Shown: piece by piece, positions 1-9,427 of the stretch | Layout: every line of letters begins with the position of its first letter | How positions within the stretch are numbered: position 1 is the stretch's first letter | NCBI GenBank assembly: GCA_963839725.1 | Contig: CAWIWT010000046.1 | Span: 124,001-188,000 of the forward strand | Source: Kumtagia sp963839725 | GTDB taxonomy: Bacteria; Pseudomonadota; Alphaproteobacteria; Rhizobiales; Rhizobiaceae | Direction of reading: 5' to 3' | DNA: 64,000 nucleotides | Translations under genes and position numbers: made by a program | Notes under the pieces: model-generated | Told to the model about the DNA's origin: nothing | Database searches by the model: none | The model's input: the letters and a program-made list of their open reading frames with translations, nothing else

Positions 1-437
1 TCCGCGCCGACCTCGACGACATGCAGCTTCTCAGCTGCAAAGACATTGTGCGCGGCGATTGCGCTGTCGGCGAATTGGATCGACTGCGGATCAACCCTCA
101 GCCAGCCGGAAGCGCCAAGCAGATAGCCGCCAGCCAGGCCGACGGCAATCAGCATGGAAGCCGCTGCCGCCATCCACCAGCGGCTTGGTATCGCCACTCT
201 CGCGGGCGCTGCCGCCCCAGTCTCGAGAATACGCGCGAGCTTGTCCGGAACCGGCTCGTTTGCGACATCCGACACCGCTTCGCGCAGCAGGGCCAGGTCG
301 TCCATATAGCGCCCCACCCGCGCCTTCATGTCGGGATGCGCGCTGAGCCAGGCCTCGTAGGCGGCCCGATCGTCCTCTGGCAGCTCGCCGTCGAGCGCGA
401 GATGGATGTCACGTTCGTTGAAATCGCGCGCGATCAT
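1..437 (-). CDS. Anti-sigma factor, membrane-anchored (partial, cut by window start)
   Basis: Reading from an ATG at 437 on the minus strand gives 145 codons with no stop before the window edge. The N-terminal ~60 residues (starting MIARDFNERDIHLALDGELP) match the short cytoplasmic domain of ChrR/RsiW-like anti-sigma factors. A Trp-Trp-led hydrophobic stretch at about residues 87-108 is a single membrane span, and the rest would be periplasmic. The ATG overlaps the TGA of the ECF sigma gene (ATGA at 434-437), so the two are translationally coupled and should be a sigma/anti-sigma pair. No zinc-binding H-x3-C-x2-C motif is visible in the part present. The C-terminus is missing only because the window starts here. 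Confidence 0.75.
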   Translation of the reverse strand, partial: MIARDFNERDIHLALDGELPEDDRAAYEAWLSAHPDMKARVGRYMDDLALLREAVSDVANEPVPDKLARILETGAAAPARVAIPSRWWMAAAASMLIAVGLAGGYLLGASGWLRVDPQSIQFADSAIAAHNVFAAEKLHVVEVGA

Positions 438-952
438 GGCTCAACCACCCGTATCGCCCGGCGGCGGGCCCCGTCATCCAGAACCACCCGCAGATCGTCG
501 CGGCCGCGTGCAATGCGCGACATCAGCGTGCCCGCCGGAACGCCGAGGATCGCCGATGCCTCGGCGTAGGAAAAGCCTTCGACGGACACCATCAGGATTG
601 CAGCGCGGCGCTCCGGATTGATCGCCTGCAACGCCTGCAGAACATCGCGCGAGGCGGCATCCTCGGCCTGTTCGGCGGGAACCGACATGGCCTCATGGCT
701 CTCCAGCGACAGAATGGAGGCTTCCCCGCGTCTCTTGCCCTTCCGTATCTGGTCTACAAAAATGTGATGCATGATCGTGAACAGCCACCTGCGCGGGCTT
801 TCGCCCGTGCGCCAATTGTCGAGCCGCAGCAGCGCGCGTTCGAGACAGTCCTGGACGAGATCGTCGGCCCGGTCGGAATCGCGCAGCAGCGCGCGCGCGT
901 AGCGCCGCAGCCGCGGGATTTCTTCCAGGATTGCCCTGCGCCTGTCATCCAT
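434..952 (-). CDS. ECF-family RNA polymerase sigma factor
   Basis: This 172-residue protein has sigma-70 region 2 (about residues 10-80, with DDLVQDCLERAL and WLFTIMHHIFVDQIRK) and region 4 (about residues 110-160, with GFSYAEASAILGVPAGTLMSR as the helix-turn-helix). That is the usual ECF layout and length. I take the ATG at 952 (MDDRRRAILEEI) because residues encoded upstream do not look like sigma region 2; an in-frame start at 979 is possible. It directs RNA polymerase to a stress regulon and is presumably held inactive by the overlapping downstream anti-sigma factor. The 277 bp upstream (953-1229) hold no gene and should contain its promoter. The stimulus cannot be read from sequence. Confidence 0.85.
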   Translation of the reverse strand: MDDRRRAILEEIPRLRRYARALLRDSDRADDLVQDCLERALLRLDNWRTGESPRRWLFTIMHHIFVDQIRKGKRRGEASILSLESHEAMSVPAEQAEDAASRDVLQALQAINPERRAAILMVSVEGFSYAEASAILGVPAGTLMSRIARGRDDLRVVLDDGARRRAIRVVEP

Positions 953-1229
953 GCGCGATGTCTGCATGCTCCATGTCACCGGGTAAACGACAGCCGGAGC
1001 CGGATTCTTCCTTTGGTTTCAAAAGAATGCGCAAGGGTGCGGGGATATCGTCAATCATCCCCAAATTTCCTAGTTGGAGACAACCAAGTCAATTCTGCCG
1101 AAAACCCTGTGCTTCAAGCACCATGAATATGATGCCCCATACAGAAGTTGCTACCGCCAGTCACAGTTCTCTGACGATGCCGAGATCATAGCAAACCACC
1201 GTAGTAAAGGACTTTTTCCTACATTTCAC

Positions 1230-3988
1230 TTATTGCGCTGATCTGGTCAGCAGCCGCTGGTAGAACAGCCCGATTCCGATCAGCACCGCGCCAAGCCCTA
1301 TGAAGGATAGCGCGCGCAGCACACCCTCCAGTTCCGACATGTCGAACAGAAAGACTTTCGCCACCGTCGCTGCGATAACCACCGCCGATGCAGTGCGGAC
1401 GACGAAAGACCCCGTGCGCACGCCGATCACCAGCAGCGCCACGCCCATAGCCAGCCAAAGTGCTGAATATGAATAGGTTTCGAGCGGCTCCAGCCCCTTC
1501 CAGGCTGCGATGTACTCGCCCTTGAACAGCCGCCTGACCGAGAATGTCGCGTAGGTGAAGGCAAGCACCGAAGCTGTTATCGCGAGCATCGCCGAATACC
1601 ATCTCGGCCGCCTGCCACGGGCGTAGAGCGCCAGCGCCGCAGCGGCGATCGCTGGCAGCAGATAGGCCAGGAACAGCAGGTTGAAGACTGGGATTTGGCC
1701 GGTCAATTCGTCGGTGAACAACGGATTCAGCAGCACGAAATGCTGCACGACGATCGCCGCTACCGACAGCACGCCGATTGCCAGCGATCCATAGCGCAGC
1801 ACCAAGCTTGGCGAACGCAGGTCGAGGGAGATGAGGATCGCGCCGGCGGCAAGACCGATCAGCGTGTAGGTCGCCTGTTCAGACAGCATTGGCTCGCTGG
1901 AGTCGATCACACCGCCATGCATTGCGTGGCGCACCAACATGGCGAGCGTCAGCAGCGCGAAAAAGATCGCCGACGCTTCCATGGCAAGGCGCGGACGGCC
2001 CGCAGTGGTGCGGGCGAGTTGCCACGAACAGAAGGCGAAGGCCAGCGCCGGAATGCCGTAGCCGACGAGCAAGGCGTTGAAGACCGGTGTTTTGCCAAGA
2101 TCCGCCGCACCAACGATGGTCGGATCGATTGCCGCACGGACAAGCACGACCACCACTGCCGCAACGCAAAGCCATCCGAGTGCGGGATAGTCGCGCTGGC
2201 GCGTCGCCAGGGCAGGAAGGATCGCGGCAGCGCCGGTCAGGATCGTCGTCAGGCCAGGGCCGAAAGCCATGTGGATCGCCGCGACAAGTGCGGCGCCAGC
2301 GCCTGCCAGCAGTATCGCAACAGGCAACCCGCCGCTCAAGGGAGGTTCCTCGGCGCGAGCGACCGCTTCGCCGCCCGCCGCCAGCACGCCGGCAAGCACC
2401 AGAGCGGCAAAAGCGTAACGCAGGTCGATATTGGGGTCACCGACCGCGAACCATAGAGTGCAAACGACGATCAGCGGGACGAGGACCGCAAACGCCGCCC
2501 AGCTCGTAGCGCGGAAGCACGTCACGGCCGCCAAAGCGCGCGACTGCCACAGTCCGACTGCAAGGAACGCAACCCCCAGCACCGCGCCCGGATAGAACAG
2601 CACATCGATAGACGAGTCGGCGGGGAAGCCGTCCACCGACATCACCTCGCCCATCATTTCGATATTGAACGCGCCGACCAAGCCCAGCCTAACGAAGGCG
2701 AGGCAGGTGAAGATGCCGGCGCCGAACAGCAGCGCCAGCGTCTCCCTGCGCCAGACCGCAATGGCGATCATGGCAATAATCATTGCCGTACCGGACCACG
2801 CGCCGCCTGCCATCTGGAACAGCGGATCGACCATCAAGGCCACCGCCACCAATCCAACAAAGAATGCGGGAACGGCTGACGGGAAGACGGCTGGCTTGAC
2901 CTCCCGTCACGGCCGCACCACAGCAGGGCAAGGCAAGCGAGCGTGACCGCACTGATGCAGGTCACAATAGCGAGGTCCACGGCCTCCATAGCCGCCATGT
3001 ATACGACCGTCCAAGCTCCGATGCCCGCGAAGGCGGCCGAGGCGAGGAACCGCCAGCGGCGGATCCGGGAAATGCCGACCGTGGCAACCAGAACGATCGC
3101 CAGATAGCCGAACAGCGCCCATGGCTTCGGCGATTCCGAGGCAACGAGCACCGGCGTGACCAGAGAACCGAGCAAGCCGACTCCGGCAAGCGCCTGACCA
3201 TGGATGAGTGCGAGCGCCATGGTGGCCAGCGCTATGGCACCAAGCATGACAAACGCCGGCGACTGGCCGATGAAGCCGTAGACGCCGTGTGCCGCATAGA
3301 CCGTGCCGAACAGCGTGAACGCGCCGGCGGCGGTCAAGATCGCGGGAATGTAGGCGTTTGCAATACCTTCTACCGGCATGCGGAAGCCGGTGCGGCGGAT
3401 GAACTCGCCGGCGGCGACCAACAGCAGGCCAAAGATGCCGGCGAGCGTGAGCCGCATGCCCGGTCCGAAGAAGCCGGCCTCAATTGTGTAGCGCACCAGG
3501 AATATGCCGCCCAGCGCCAGTGCAACGCCGCCGACCCAGACCGCCCAGCGCGTCCCCAGTGCGGTTTCGATGTCCGGCCGCTTCGGCATGACGGGCGACG
3601 CGCTGACCAGCTCCGTGGCCGACGCAGCGGTGTCCGCGGCTTCGCGAGGCGCGGTCGGCTCGACCGAAGCCGCCGTTAGCTCATTCGCTTCGTCATGGGC
3701 GACCTCATTCAGCAGCGATGGTTCGGCCTTGGCGGGCAGAACCGATTCATCAGCCTTTATAGTAGGTGTTTCTACAGCGTCCGCGATCGGCTCGGCATCG
3801 GCGCCCGCCAGGGGCGAGGCTTCCGGCTTGACCGCTCCGACCCCCGGAATTGGGAAGGACAGGACGAACGACCGCAACGCGCCGAGTTCGCGCTCAAGCA
3901 GCTTGATGCGGTTTTCCTGCCGCACCAAAACAACGATCAACCCAACGACGCCGACCAGGCTGAAAAGACCGAAAATCCCGTCAAACAT
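1230..3988 (-). pseudogene. DUF2339 polytopic membrane protein, split by a one-base frameshift
   Basis: Two reading frames together make one ~919-codon protein. The N-terminal part (3988 down to about 2905) has one N-terminal membrane helix, a short coiled coil (RQENRIKLLERELGALR), an Ala/Pro/Glu-rich linker, then many hydrophobic helices. The C-terminal part (about 2900 down to 1230) continues with more helices. The protein reads through (CGRDG then EVKPAVFPSAVPAFF) if one G is added to the run opposite c2903-2905, so a single base is missing in a homopolymer. DUF2339 proteins are large inner-membrane proteins of unknown function. Either the gene is a young pseudogene or the base was lost in sequencing. 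Separate starts for the two halves are unlikely, because the second half has only a TTG. Confidence 0.8.
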
Positions 3989-4009
3989 TGACGCCCCTGC
4001 CCTGCTTGG

Positions 4010-4528
4010 CTACCGGCTCGCCAGATTCCCCAGCGGGAAGATGGAGCATGTTTCGGTTCCAAAGGCCAGAAGCTTGCCGGATGCATCCTTCAAGCTGGCT
4101 TCCGAGACCGCGAGCGTGCGGCCGCGATGGACAACGCGGCCCTCGCACATGACCTCTCCCGTCCTCGGCGTTATCGGCCGGACGAGATTCACCTTGAATT
4201 CGGCGGTCGTGTAGGCCTCTCCGATTTCAAGCGTGGTTTGCACGGCGCAGGCCAGCGCCGAATCCATGATGGTCGCAGTCCAGCCGCCATGGATTCCGCC
4301 CAGCGGATTGAGATGGTTCTCGTTCGGCAGGCCGCGAAACACTGCCCGGGCTGGATCAGCTTCGGTCAGCGTAAAGTTGAGTACGCCGGCAATCGGCGGC
4401 GCCGGGTATTCACCCGCAATCAACCGTCTCAGCAGATCAAGCCCGGAGTAGCGCGCGAGTTCGGCGTGTGGGATCGTGCCAAGCCCGAGACGCGAGACAT
4501 GGCCGGGAAACAGTTCGACTTCGCTCAT
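4010..4528 (-). CDS. PaaI-like hotdog-fold thioesterase
   Basis: A 172-residue single-domain protein with the hotdog-fold thioesterase signature. N-x2-G-G-I-H-G-G-W (about residues 74-83) is the usual active-site loop and is followed by the long helix TATIMDSALACAVQ. The C-terminal half has the strand pattern YTTAEFKVNLVRPITPRTGEV seen in PaaI/YbgC relatives that hydrolyse aromatic or short acyl-CoA esters. The natural substrate is unknown. Its start codon overlaps the recO stop (ATGA at 4525-4528), so it is probably the downstream partner of recO in a minus-strand operon that continues to the DUF2339 gene 21 bp further on. Confidence 0.85.
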   Translation of the reverse strand: MSEVELFPGHVSRLGLGTIPHAELARYSGLDLLRRLIAGEYPAPPIAGVLNFTLTEADPARAVFRGLPNENHLNPLGGIHGGWTATIMDSALACAVQTTLEIGEAYTTAEFKVNLVRPITPRTGEVMCEGRVVHRGRTLAVSEASLKDASGKLLAFGTETCSIFPLGNLASR

Positions 4529-5280
4529 GCAGCATTTTCCCCGGGCGCCGACGCGCCGTTCAACTTGCGCAGTGCGGCCAGGAATCCGCCCCGTGCCTCG
4601 GGTTCGGACATACCGCGCGGCTCGTAGACATGCCTTGCCAGGAAAAAGCCCGTCAATCGAAAGGCGTCATCGATGGCAACCGGATCGGCGCGCCGGCCCG
4701 GTCCGACAACGAAGAAGTCGGGCAGCGCCAGCATCTTGTCATGCCAGGGCGCGCCCGCACCCCGCGATACGGCGCGGCCGGATTTCGGCGAGACATAAAC
4801 CAGATCGGTGCGCGCGCCGGTCGCCGCGCATTCGCTAAGATCTAGGCCGAAACCCAGTTCGTCGAGGATAAGAAGCTCGAAGCGGGCCACCAGCTCACCG
4901 GCAAGCATTGGTTCGTCGAGGTGCTGGACCAGCAGTCCTAGAGCCTCATAGAGGCCGGCGTGGACGTCGCGCTCCGGCATCAGGCGTAAATGCGCGGCAA
5001 TCGTCTGGAGACCGAATACGGCAGCGGCGCTGTCGAACAGGCGCGCGGCGTTCGATTCCATGGCTTCCACCTGAAACGTACCGAGATGCTCGTCGAGCCG
5101 GGCCCGCCAAACAAGATCGACGCGGTTTCCTGCCTGCAAAACCGGCTGCTGCTTGCGCGAACGGCCACCACGCACGAGGCCGAGATGGCGGCCATGCGCC
5201 CTCGTCATCACCTCAAGGATGACGCTGGTCTCGCCGTGCCGGCGTGTACCGAGGATGATGCCTTCGTCGCGCCATTCCAT
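4525..5280 (-). CDS. recO: DNA repair protein RecO
   Basis: RecO loads RecA onto SSB-coated single-stranded DNA in the RecFOR recombination and gap-repair pathway. The 251-residue product starts MEWRDEGIILGTRRHGETS, the typical N-terminal OB-fold opening of alphaproteobacterial RecO, followed by a helical middle (FELLILDELGFGLDLSECA) and a C-terminal tail. I chose the ATG at 5280 because it matches the family N-terminus; an in-frame start at 5352 would add 24 unrelated residues. Only one cysteine is visible in the region where many RecO proteins bind zinc, as expected for this class. In many rhizobia recO lies near era; here a transporter, an SDR and a TetR gene separate them. Confidence 0.95.
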   Translation of the reverse strand: MEWRDEGIILGTRRHGETSVILEVMTRAHGRHLGLVRGGRSRKQQPVLQAGNRVDLVWRARLDEHLGTFQVEAMESNAARLFDSAAAVFGLQTIAAHLRLMPERDVHAGLYEALGLLVQHLDEPMLAGELVARFELLILDELGFGLDLSECAATGARTDLVYVSPKSGRAVSRGAGAPWHDKMLALPDFFVVGPGRRADPVAIDDAFRLTGFFLARHVYEPRGMSEPEARGGFLAALRKLNGASAPGENAA

Positions 5281-5311
5281 GCGCGGAGCTTGAACGCGAA
5301 GCGCGGCAATA

Positions 5312-6187
5312 TCAAGGATTGCGGCGCTGAAGCAGCACCAACCCGCCTGCAACGATCATCGCCGCGCCGGCAAGCGTTGCCGCACTAGGAATTTCGTTGA
5401 ACGCAAAATAGCCGATCAGCGCCGTACCGATCAGTTCGACATACACCAGCGGCGACAGCGTCGAGGCATCGGCAAAACGGAAGGCGGCGATGGAGAGCAC
5501 GTGGCTGAGCGCAGAGAACAGGCCGAGACCGGCGAAGAAGATCAGGTCGCTCCAGGCCGGCGCCGACCAGGCGTACGTGGCCTGAGGCGTCAGCAGCAGC
5601 GTCCCGATAACACATTGGAACGCCAGCGTTTTCAGCGGATCACTCCGCTGTGACGCCTGCCGCGTGGTGACCAGGTAGAAGGCATAGGCGACGCCGGCGC
5701 CCAGCGCAAGGAGGATGCCGGCGTTCAGCGATCCGTCTGGTCGCAGGATAATGATCGACCCGGCAAAGCCCAGCGCAAGGCTCAGCGCCTTCCGGATGGT
5801 CATGCGCTCCTTGAGCAGAATCACCGACAGGGCCACGCCGATGATCGGCCCGACAAAGAAGGCGCAGATTGCGGTTGCCAGCGGTATACGGGCGATCGCG
5901 AGGAAATATAGCGTCATACCGGTGACTAGGAAGACGGTGCGCAGGACATGCAATGCGCGGCGCTCAGCGGGGAATATGTTGCCCCTGCGCATGACCGCTA
6001 CCAGCGGCACGACGATGAGACAGGCGGCCGCATAGCGCGCCCAGCCGATGAACAAGGGCGAATAGCTGGCGCTCAGATATTTGGCGATGCCATCAACCAG
6101 CGGGTAGGATAGCCCGGCCAGCGTCATCAGGGCGATGCCCTTGGCCTGGCTGGGTGACACTGCGTGATTCGCCGGCGTGGTGGTCAT
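5312..6187 (-). CDS. DMT-superfamily (EamA) permease
   Basis: A 291-residue inner-membrane protein with ten predicted helices in two EamA repeats (about residues 18-145 and 160-285). The duplicated pattern is clear: GIALMTLAGLSYPLVDGIAK opens repeat 1, and LALGAGVAYAFYLVTTRQAS opens repeat 2. The family exports or imports small metabolites, and sequence does not give the substrate. It lies 31 bp upstream of recO on the same strand and may be cotranscribed with it. A second, distinct DMT permease lies at 57987-58934. Confidence 0.85.
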   Translation of the reverse strand: MTTTPANHAVSPSQAKGIALMTLAGLSYPLVDGIAKYLSASYSPLFIGWARYAAACLIVVPLVAVMRRGNIFPAERRALHVLRTVFLVTGMTLYFLAIARIPLATAICAFFVGPIIGVALSVILLKERMTIRKALSLALGFAGSIIILRPDGSLNAGILLALGAGVAYAFYLVTTRQASQRSDPLKTLAFQCVIGTLLLTPQATYAWSAPAWSDLIFFAGLGLFSALSHVLSIAAFRFADASTLSPLVYVELIGTALIGYFAFNEIPSAATLAGAAMIVAGGLVLLQRRNP

Positions 6188-6226
6188 TTTCTGCCCATCA
6201 AGTTTGCCCCTTCGGCACCGCCAAAC

Positions 6227-7135
6227 TTAGCGGTAGCCGGTTGCGTCGGCGGGCTTTCCCGCTTCCTCGACTTCCACGATGTACCGCCACGCATCCGGCT
6301 GCGAGCCGTCGAGGTCAGTAAAACCATAGACCTTGGCCAAGCTGCCGCTCGAAAGCGATTGTCCGTTCCAGCGTGCGCGATCCGGATCGGCTGCAAGTGC
6401 TGCAACCGCGCGGCCAACAAAGTGCGGCGTTTCGGAAATAACGAAATGTGGCACCTTCGCCGTGGCGTTGCGCCAGTTGTCCTCGGCAACGCCAAAGTGA
6501 TCCAACATCATCTCGGAGCGTAGCCAGCCGGGCGTGATGGATACGGATGTCGCGCCACGCCCCGCGAGATCCTTGGCATGGGCCCATGCCATACGGTTCA
6601 CCGCCACCTTGGCAAGATCATAGAATGGCGAGAGCCGATAATGATCAGCGTTGTATTCCGCGGTTCCGTCCGTTACCTCGACCAGCAGTCCGCCCGGGCG
6701 CTCGATCAACAGGGGCAAAGCATGGTGCGCGGTAATCAGGTGCGTATCGATGCCCAGCCGCAGCATGCGCAACCCATTCTGCAGATCATGATCCCATACG
6801 GGCTTGTTCCACTCGAAAAGCGTCTCGCCACCCCAGATATCGTTGACAAGGATATCGAGGCGGTCCTGCTCCGCACGAATACGATCGACCAGCTTTCGCA
6901 CGTCGTCTGCAATAAGATGATCGACCGCCACCGCGACGCCCCTGCCGCCAGCTGCCGTCACCATATCTGCGGTTTCCTCGATCGTTTCGGGTCGCTTGTA
7001 CTCGGATTGTCTATCCCGCGTCGTGCGCCCAGTGACGTAGACGGTTGCCCCGGCAGCGCCCAGTTCGACGGCGATTCCCCTGCCCGCGCCACGCGTAGCA
7101 CCTGCGACCAGCGCCACCTTTCCTGTAAGTTTCAT
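6227..7135 (-). CDS. Short-chain dehydrogenase/reductase
   Basis: A 302-residue SDR oxidoreductase. The Rossmann motif is near the start (VALVAGATRGAGRGIA, a TGxxxGxG variant with Ala in place of the first Gly-linked Thr) and LVNDIW replaces the usual NNAG. The catalytic Tyr-x3-Lys is degenerate: the region SPFYDLAKVAVNRM gives Y-x3-K (YDLAK). I use the ATG at 7135 (MKLTGKVAL); an in-frame start at 7183 adds 16 non-conserved residues. The gene diverges from the tetR gene at 7234 across a 98-bp spacer with a perfect 10-bp palindrome, so the TetR protein probably controls both. The substrate is unknown. Confidence 0.85.
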   Translation of the reverse strand: MKLTGKVALVAGATRGAGRGIAVELGAAGATVYVTGRTTRDRQSEYKRPETIEETADMVTAAGGRGVAVAVDHLIADDVRKLVDRIRAEQDRLDILVNDIWGGETLFEWNKPVWDHDLQNGLRMLRLGIDTHLITAHHALPLLIERPGGLLVEVTDGTAEYNADHYRLSPFYDLAKVAVNRMAWAHAKDLAGRGATSVSITPGWLRSEMMLDHFGVAEDNWRNATAKVPHFVISETPHFVGRAVAALAADPDRARWNGQSLSSGSLAKVYGFTDLDGSQPDAWRYIVEVEEAGKPADATGYR

Positions 7136-7202
7136 GGAACTCTCCCAAACATACACGCCGGCCATTGACCGTGGCTGGCGCATCGATATCAGATAATATA
7201 TA

Positions 7203-7212
7203 AATGATCATT
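7203..7212. promoter_or_regulatory. Palindrome in the SDR/tetR divergent spacer, candidate operator
   Basis: AATGATCATT is a perfect 10-bp palindrome lying in an AT-rich patch (7192-7222) between two divergent genes, 22 bp before the tetR ATG. TetR-family repressors commonly bind such sites between themselves and a divergent target. ATAATATATAAA just before it could supply -10 elements. That it is an operator is inference from position and symmetry. Confidence 0.4.
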
Positions 7213-7233
7213 CGGTTATAAATGGAAGTCAAG

Positions 7234-7806
7234 ATGCCTCGTCCGAAAACGCGCTCCGATCACGACGTGCTGGAAACTGCGCTGAAGCTCATTCACGAGC
7301 AGGGACCCGAAGCACTCACCTTTGCGCACCTCTCCGAAGCATGCGGGCTTTCACCAGCAACGCTGGTGCAGCGCTTCGAAACCAAGGCGAAGCTAAAGCA
7401 AGCTGCGCTGCTGAATGCATGGAATCGCCTGGACGAGCGAACGGCCGCGTTGGCAGCCGAAACGCCCAATACGCCGGAAGGCGCGATTGCAATGCTGGTG
7501 GGGCTTTCCCATTATGGCGATATCGAATCCTACGCCGAAGGGCTGCTGGTGCTGAGGGAAGACCTTCGCGACCCGGCGCTGCGGGCGCGCGGCGCTGCGT
7601 GGAAAGCAGTGTTGTCAAATGCTCTCGAAGGTTGCTTCGCGCAAACTGCATCTGCGCCGCCTGGTATCGGCCTTCTCCTCGCCTCGCAATGGCAGGGATC
7701 GTTGATCTGGTGGGCTTTCGACCCGCAAGGCAAGATCGAGGCCTATATCCAGGAAAGCCTGCAAAGCCTTGTTTCAGCGTTGCTTTCGCGCGGCAGCCAG
7801 CCCTAG
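7234..7806 (+). CDS. TetR/AcrR-family transcriptional regulator
   Basis: A 190-residue regulator with an N-terminal TetR helix-turn-helix (about residues 10-55: ALKLIHEQGPEALTFAHLSE then CGLSPATLVQRF with FETKAKL) and a divergent ligand-binding domain. The ATG at 7234 is preceded by GGAAG at 7225-7229 and fits better than the in-frame ATG at 7222. It probably represses the divergent SDR gene and itself. Its stop codon shares a CTAG with the stop of era on the other strand (7803-7806), so the two genes end tail to tail with no spacer. Confidence 0.85.
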   Translation: MPRPKTRSDHDVLETALKLIHEQGPEALTFAHLSEACGLSPATLVQRFETKAKLKQAALLNAWNRLDERTAALAAETPNTPEGAIAMLVGLSHYGDIESYAEGLLVLREDLRDPALRARGAAWKAVLSNALEGCFAQTASAPPGIGLLLASQWQGSLIWWAFDPQGKIEAYIQESLQSLVSALLSRGSQP

Positions 7807-8714
7807 CGCGGGAACTCGAGCCCCATCTCGCGATAACGCTCCGGGTCGTCGCCCCAGTTTTCGCGTACCTTCACGAACAGGAAAAGGTGGACCGTTTGCT
7901 CCAGTATCTCGGCAAGGTCCTTGCGCGAAGCCTGGCCAATCGCTCGGATTGTCTCGCCTTTCGACCCAAGCACGATCTTCTTCTGGCTCTCGCGCTCGAC
8001 AAAGATGACCTGCTCGATGCGCACTGAGCCGTCTTTCTTCTCTTCCCATCTCTCCGTTTCGACATGAGAAGAGTAAGGAAGCTCCTGGTGCAGGCGCAGG
8101 AATAGCTTTTCTCTCGTGATTTCCGCCGCCAACTGGCGCATCGGCAGATCGGAAAGCTGATCCTCAGGATAGTACCAAGGACCAGCGGGCAGAGACGCGG
8201 CCAAATAGTCGAGAATGTCGTCACAGCCGGCGCCGGTCAGCGCTGAAACCATGAAAGTGCGCTCGAAGGCGACATGCTCATTTGCCTGCTTTGCCAATGT
8301 AAGCAGCGCTTCCGGCTTCACGCGATCGATCTTGTTGAGAACGAGGAGCTTCGGCTGGCGCACATTCTTGAGGTTTTCGAGCATGGCTTCGGCATCTCCG
8401 CGCAGGCCGCGCTCTGCATCGATCAGCACCATGATGACGTCGGCATCTTTCGCGCCGCCCCAGGCTGTCGTCACCATTGCCTCATCGAGACGGCGGCGCG
8501 GTTTGAAAATGCCGGGCGTGTCGACAAAGACGATCTGCGCCGCGCCATGCGTGGCGATGCCGCGCACGATCGCACGCGTCGTCTGCACCTTGTGGGTGAC
8601 GATCGACACCTTCGCACCGACCAGCCGGTTGACGAGCGTCGACTTGCCGGCGTTCGGTGCGCCGATCAGCGCGACAAAGCCGGAATGCGTGTCGCCAGGC
8701 TGGGTTTCGGTCAT
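7803..8714 (-). CDS. era: GTPase Era
   Basis: Era is an essential GTPase that binds 16S rRNA and helps assemble the 30S subunit. The 303-residue product has the G1 motif GAPNAGKS, G3 DTPG, G4 NKID and G5 SAL in order. A C-terminal KH domain follows (about residues 215-290, with KKIVLGSKGETIRAIGQ). I start at the ATG 8714 (MTETQPGD), which overlaps the rnc stop (ATGA, 8711-8714). The order lepB-rnc-era is conserved across many bacteria and supports translational coupling. Confidence 0.97.
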   Translation of the reverse strand: MTETQPGDTHSGFVALIGAPNAGKSTLVNRLVGAKVSIVTHKVQTTRAIVRGIATHGAAQIVFVDTPGIFKPRRRLDEAMVTTAWGGAKDADVIMVLIDAERGLRGDAEAMLENLKNVRQPKLLVLNKIDRVKPEALLTLAKQANEHVAFERTFMVSALTGAGCDDILDYLAASLPAGPWYYPEDQLSDLPMRQLAAEITREKLFLRLHQELPYSSHVETERWEEKKDGSVRIEQVIFVERESQKKIVLGSKGETIRAIGQASRKDLAEILEQTVHLFLFVKVRENWGDDPERYREMGLEFPR

Positions 8715-9427
8715 GATGCGGTACTTTCTTCTGTCCAAACGCCTTCCCGGATGAGAAAGGCGGTGGCGGCAGCTTCCTCGGCGCCGCGGCGAGAAGGCCC
8801 GCTGGCACGCGACGGGGAGAAGCCGGATACGTTTACGACGACAGTGAATATGGGTTCGTGATCAGGCCCTTCGCGGGCTTCGATCGTGTATTCGGGCCGC
8901 GCACCGTTCTTCTGCGCGACCCATTCCTGTAGTTCAGACTTCGGATTGCGCGGCTTATCCACCACGCTGTGCGAGCGCGGTTCCCAATAGCGCATGATGA
9001 AGGCCCGCGCCGGCTCCATGCCCCCATCGAGATAGATCGCCGCGATCAACGCCTCGACAGCGTCGGAGAGATAGTTGCCGGTCCTTCCGCCCTTGAACGC
9101 CTTTAGCGCGGCATCTGCGCGGATAAGGACATCGAGGCCGAGCTCTACTCCAACCGCACCGCAAGTCCGAGCATCGACAAGGGCATTGAAACGCGGGGCG
9201 AGATCTCCCTCACGCGAATCCGGGAAAATCCGAAAAAGCATTTCCGCAACGACCAGCCCAAGCACGCGGTCACCGAGAAATTCGAGGCGTTCATTGTTGC
9301 TCGTTGCCTTGACGGCGCTGGAATGGGTCAGCGCAGTCTGCAACAACTGATGATCGCGAAACAGGTAACCAATGCGCTCGCGCAGCGCCTCGGCGAGCGC
9401 TTCTCCGGTCGGCCTTTTGAGCGCCAT
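8711..9427 (-). CDS. rnc: Ribonuclease III
   Basis: RNase III cleaves double-stranded RNA in rRNA precursors and some mRNAs. The 238-residue protein carries the signature NERLEFLGDRVLGLVVAEML (about residues 43-62), with the catalytic Glu/Asp pairs continuing to the DAVEALIAAIYLD motif near residue 120. A C-terminal double-stranded RNA-binding domain follows, starting around NPKSELQEWVAQKNG. The start overlaps the C-terminal extension of the lepB reading frame upstream, and the stop overlaps era. Confidence 0.96.
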   Translation of the reverse strand: MALKRPTGEALAEALRERIGYLFRDHQLLQTALTHSSAVKATSNNERLEFLGDRVLGLVVAEMLFRIFPDSREGDLAPRFNALVDARTCGAVGVELGLDVLIRADAALKAFKGGRTGNYLSDAVEALIAAIYLDGGMEPARAFIMRYWEPRSHSVVDKPRNPKSELQEWVAQKNGARPEYTIEAREGPDHEPIFTVVVNVSGFSPSRASGPSRRGAEEAAATAFLIREGVWTEESTAS

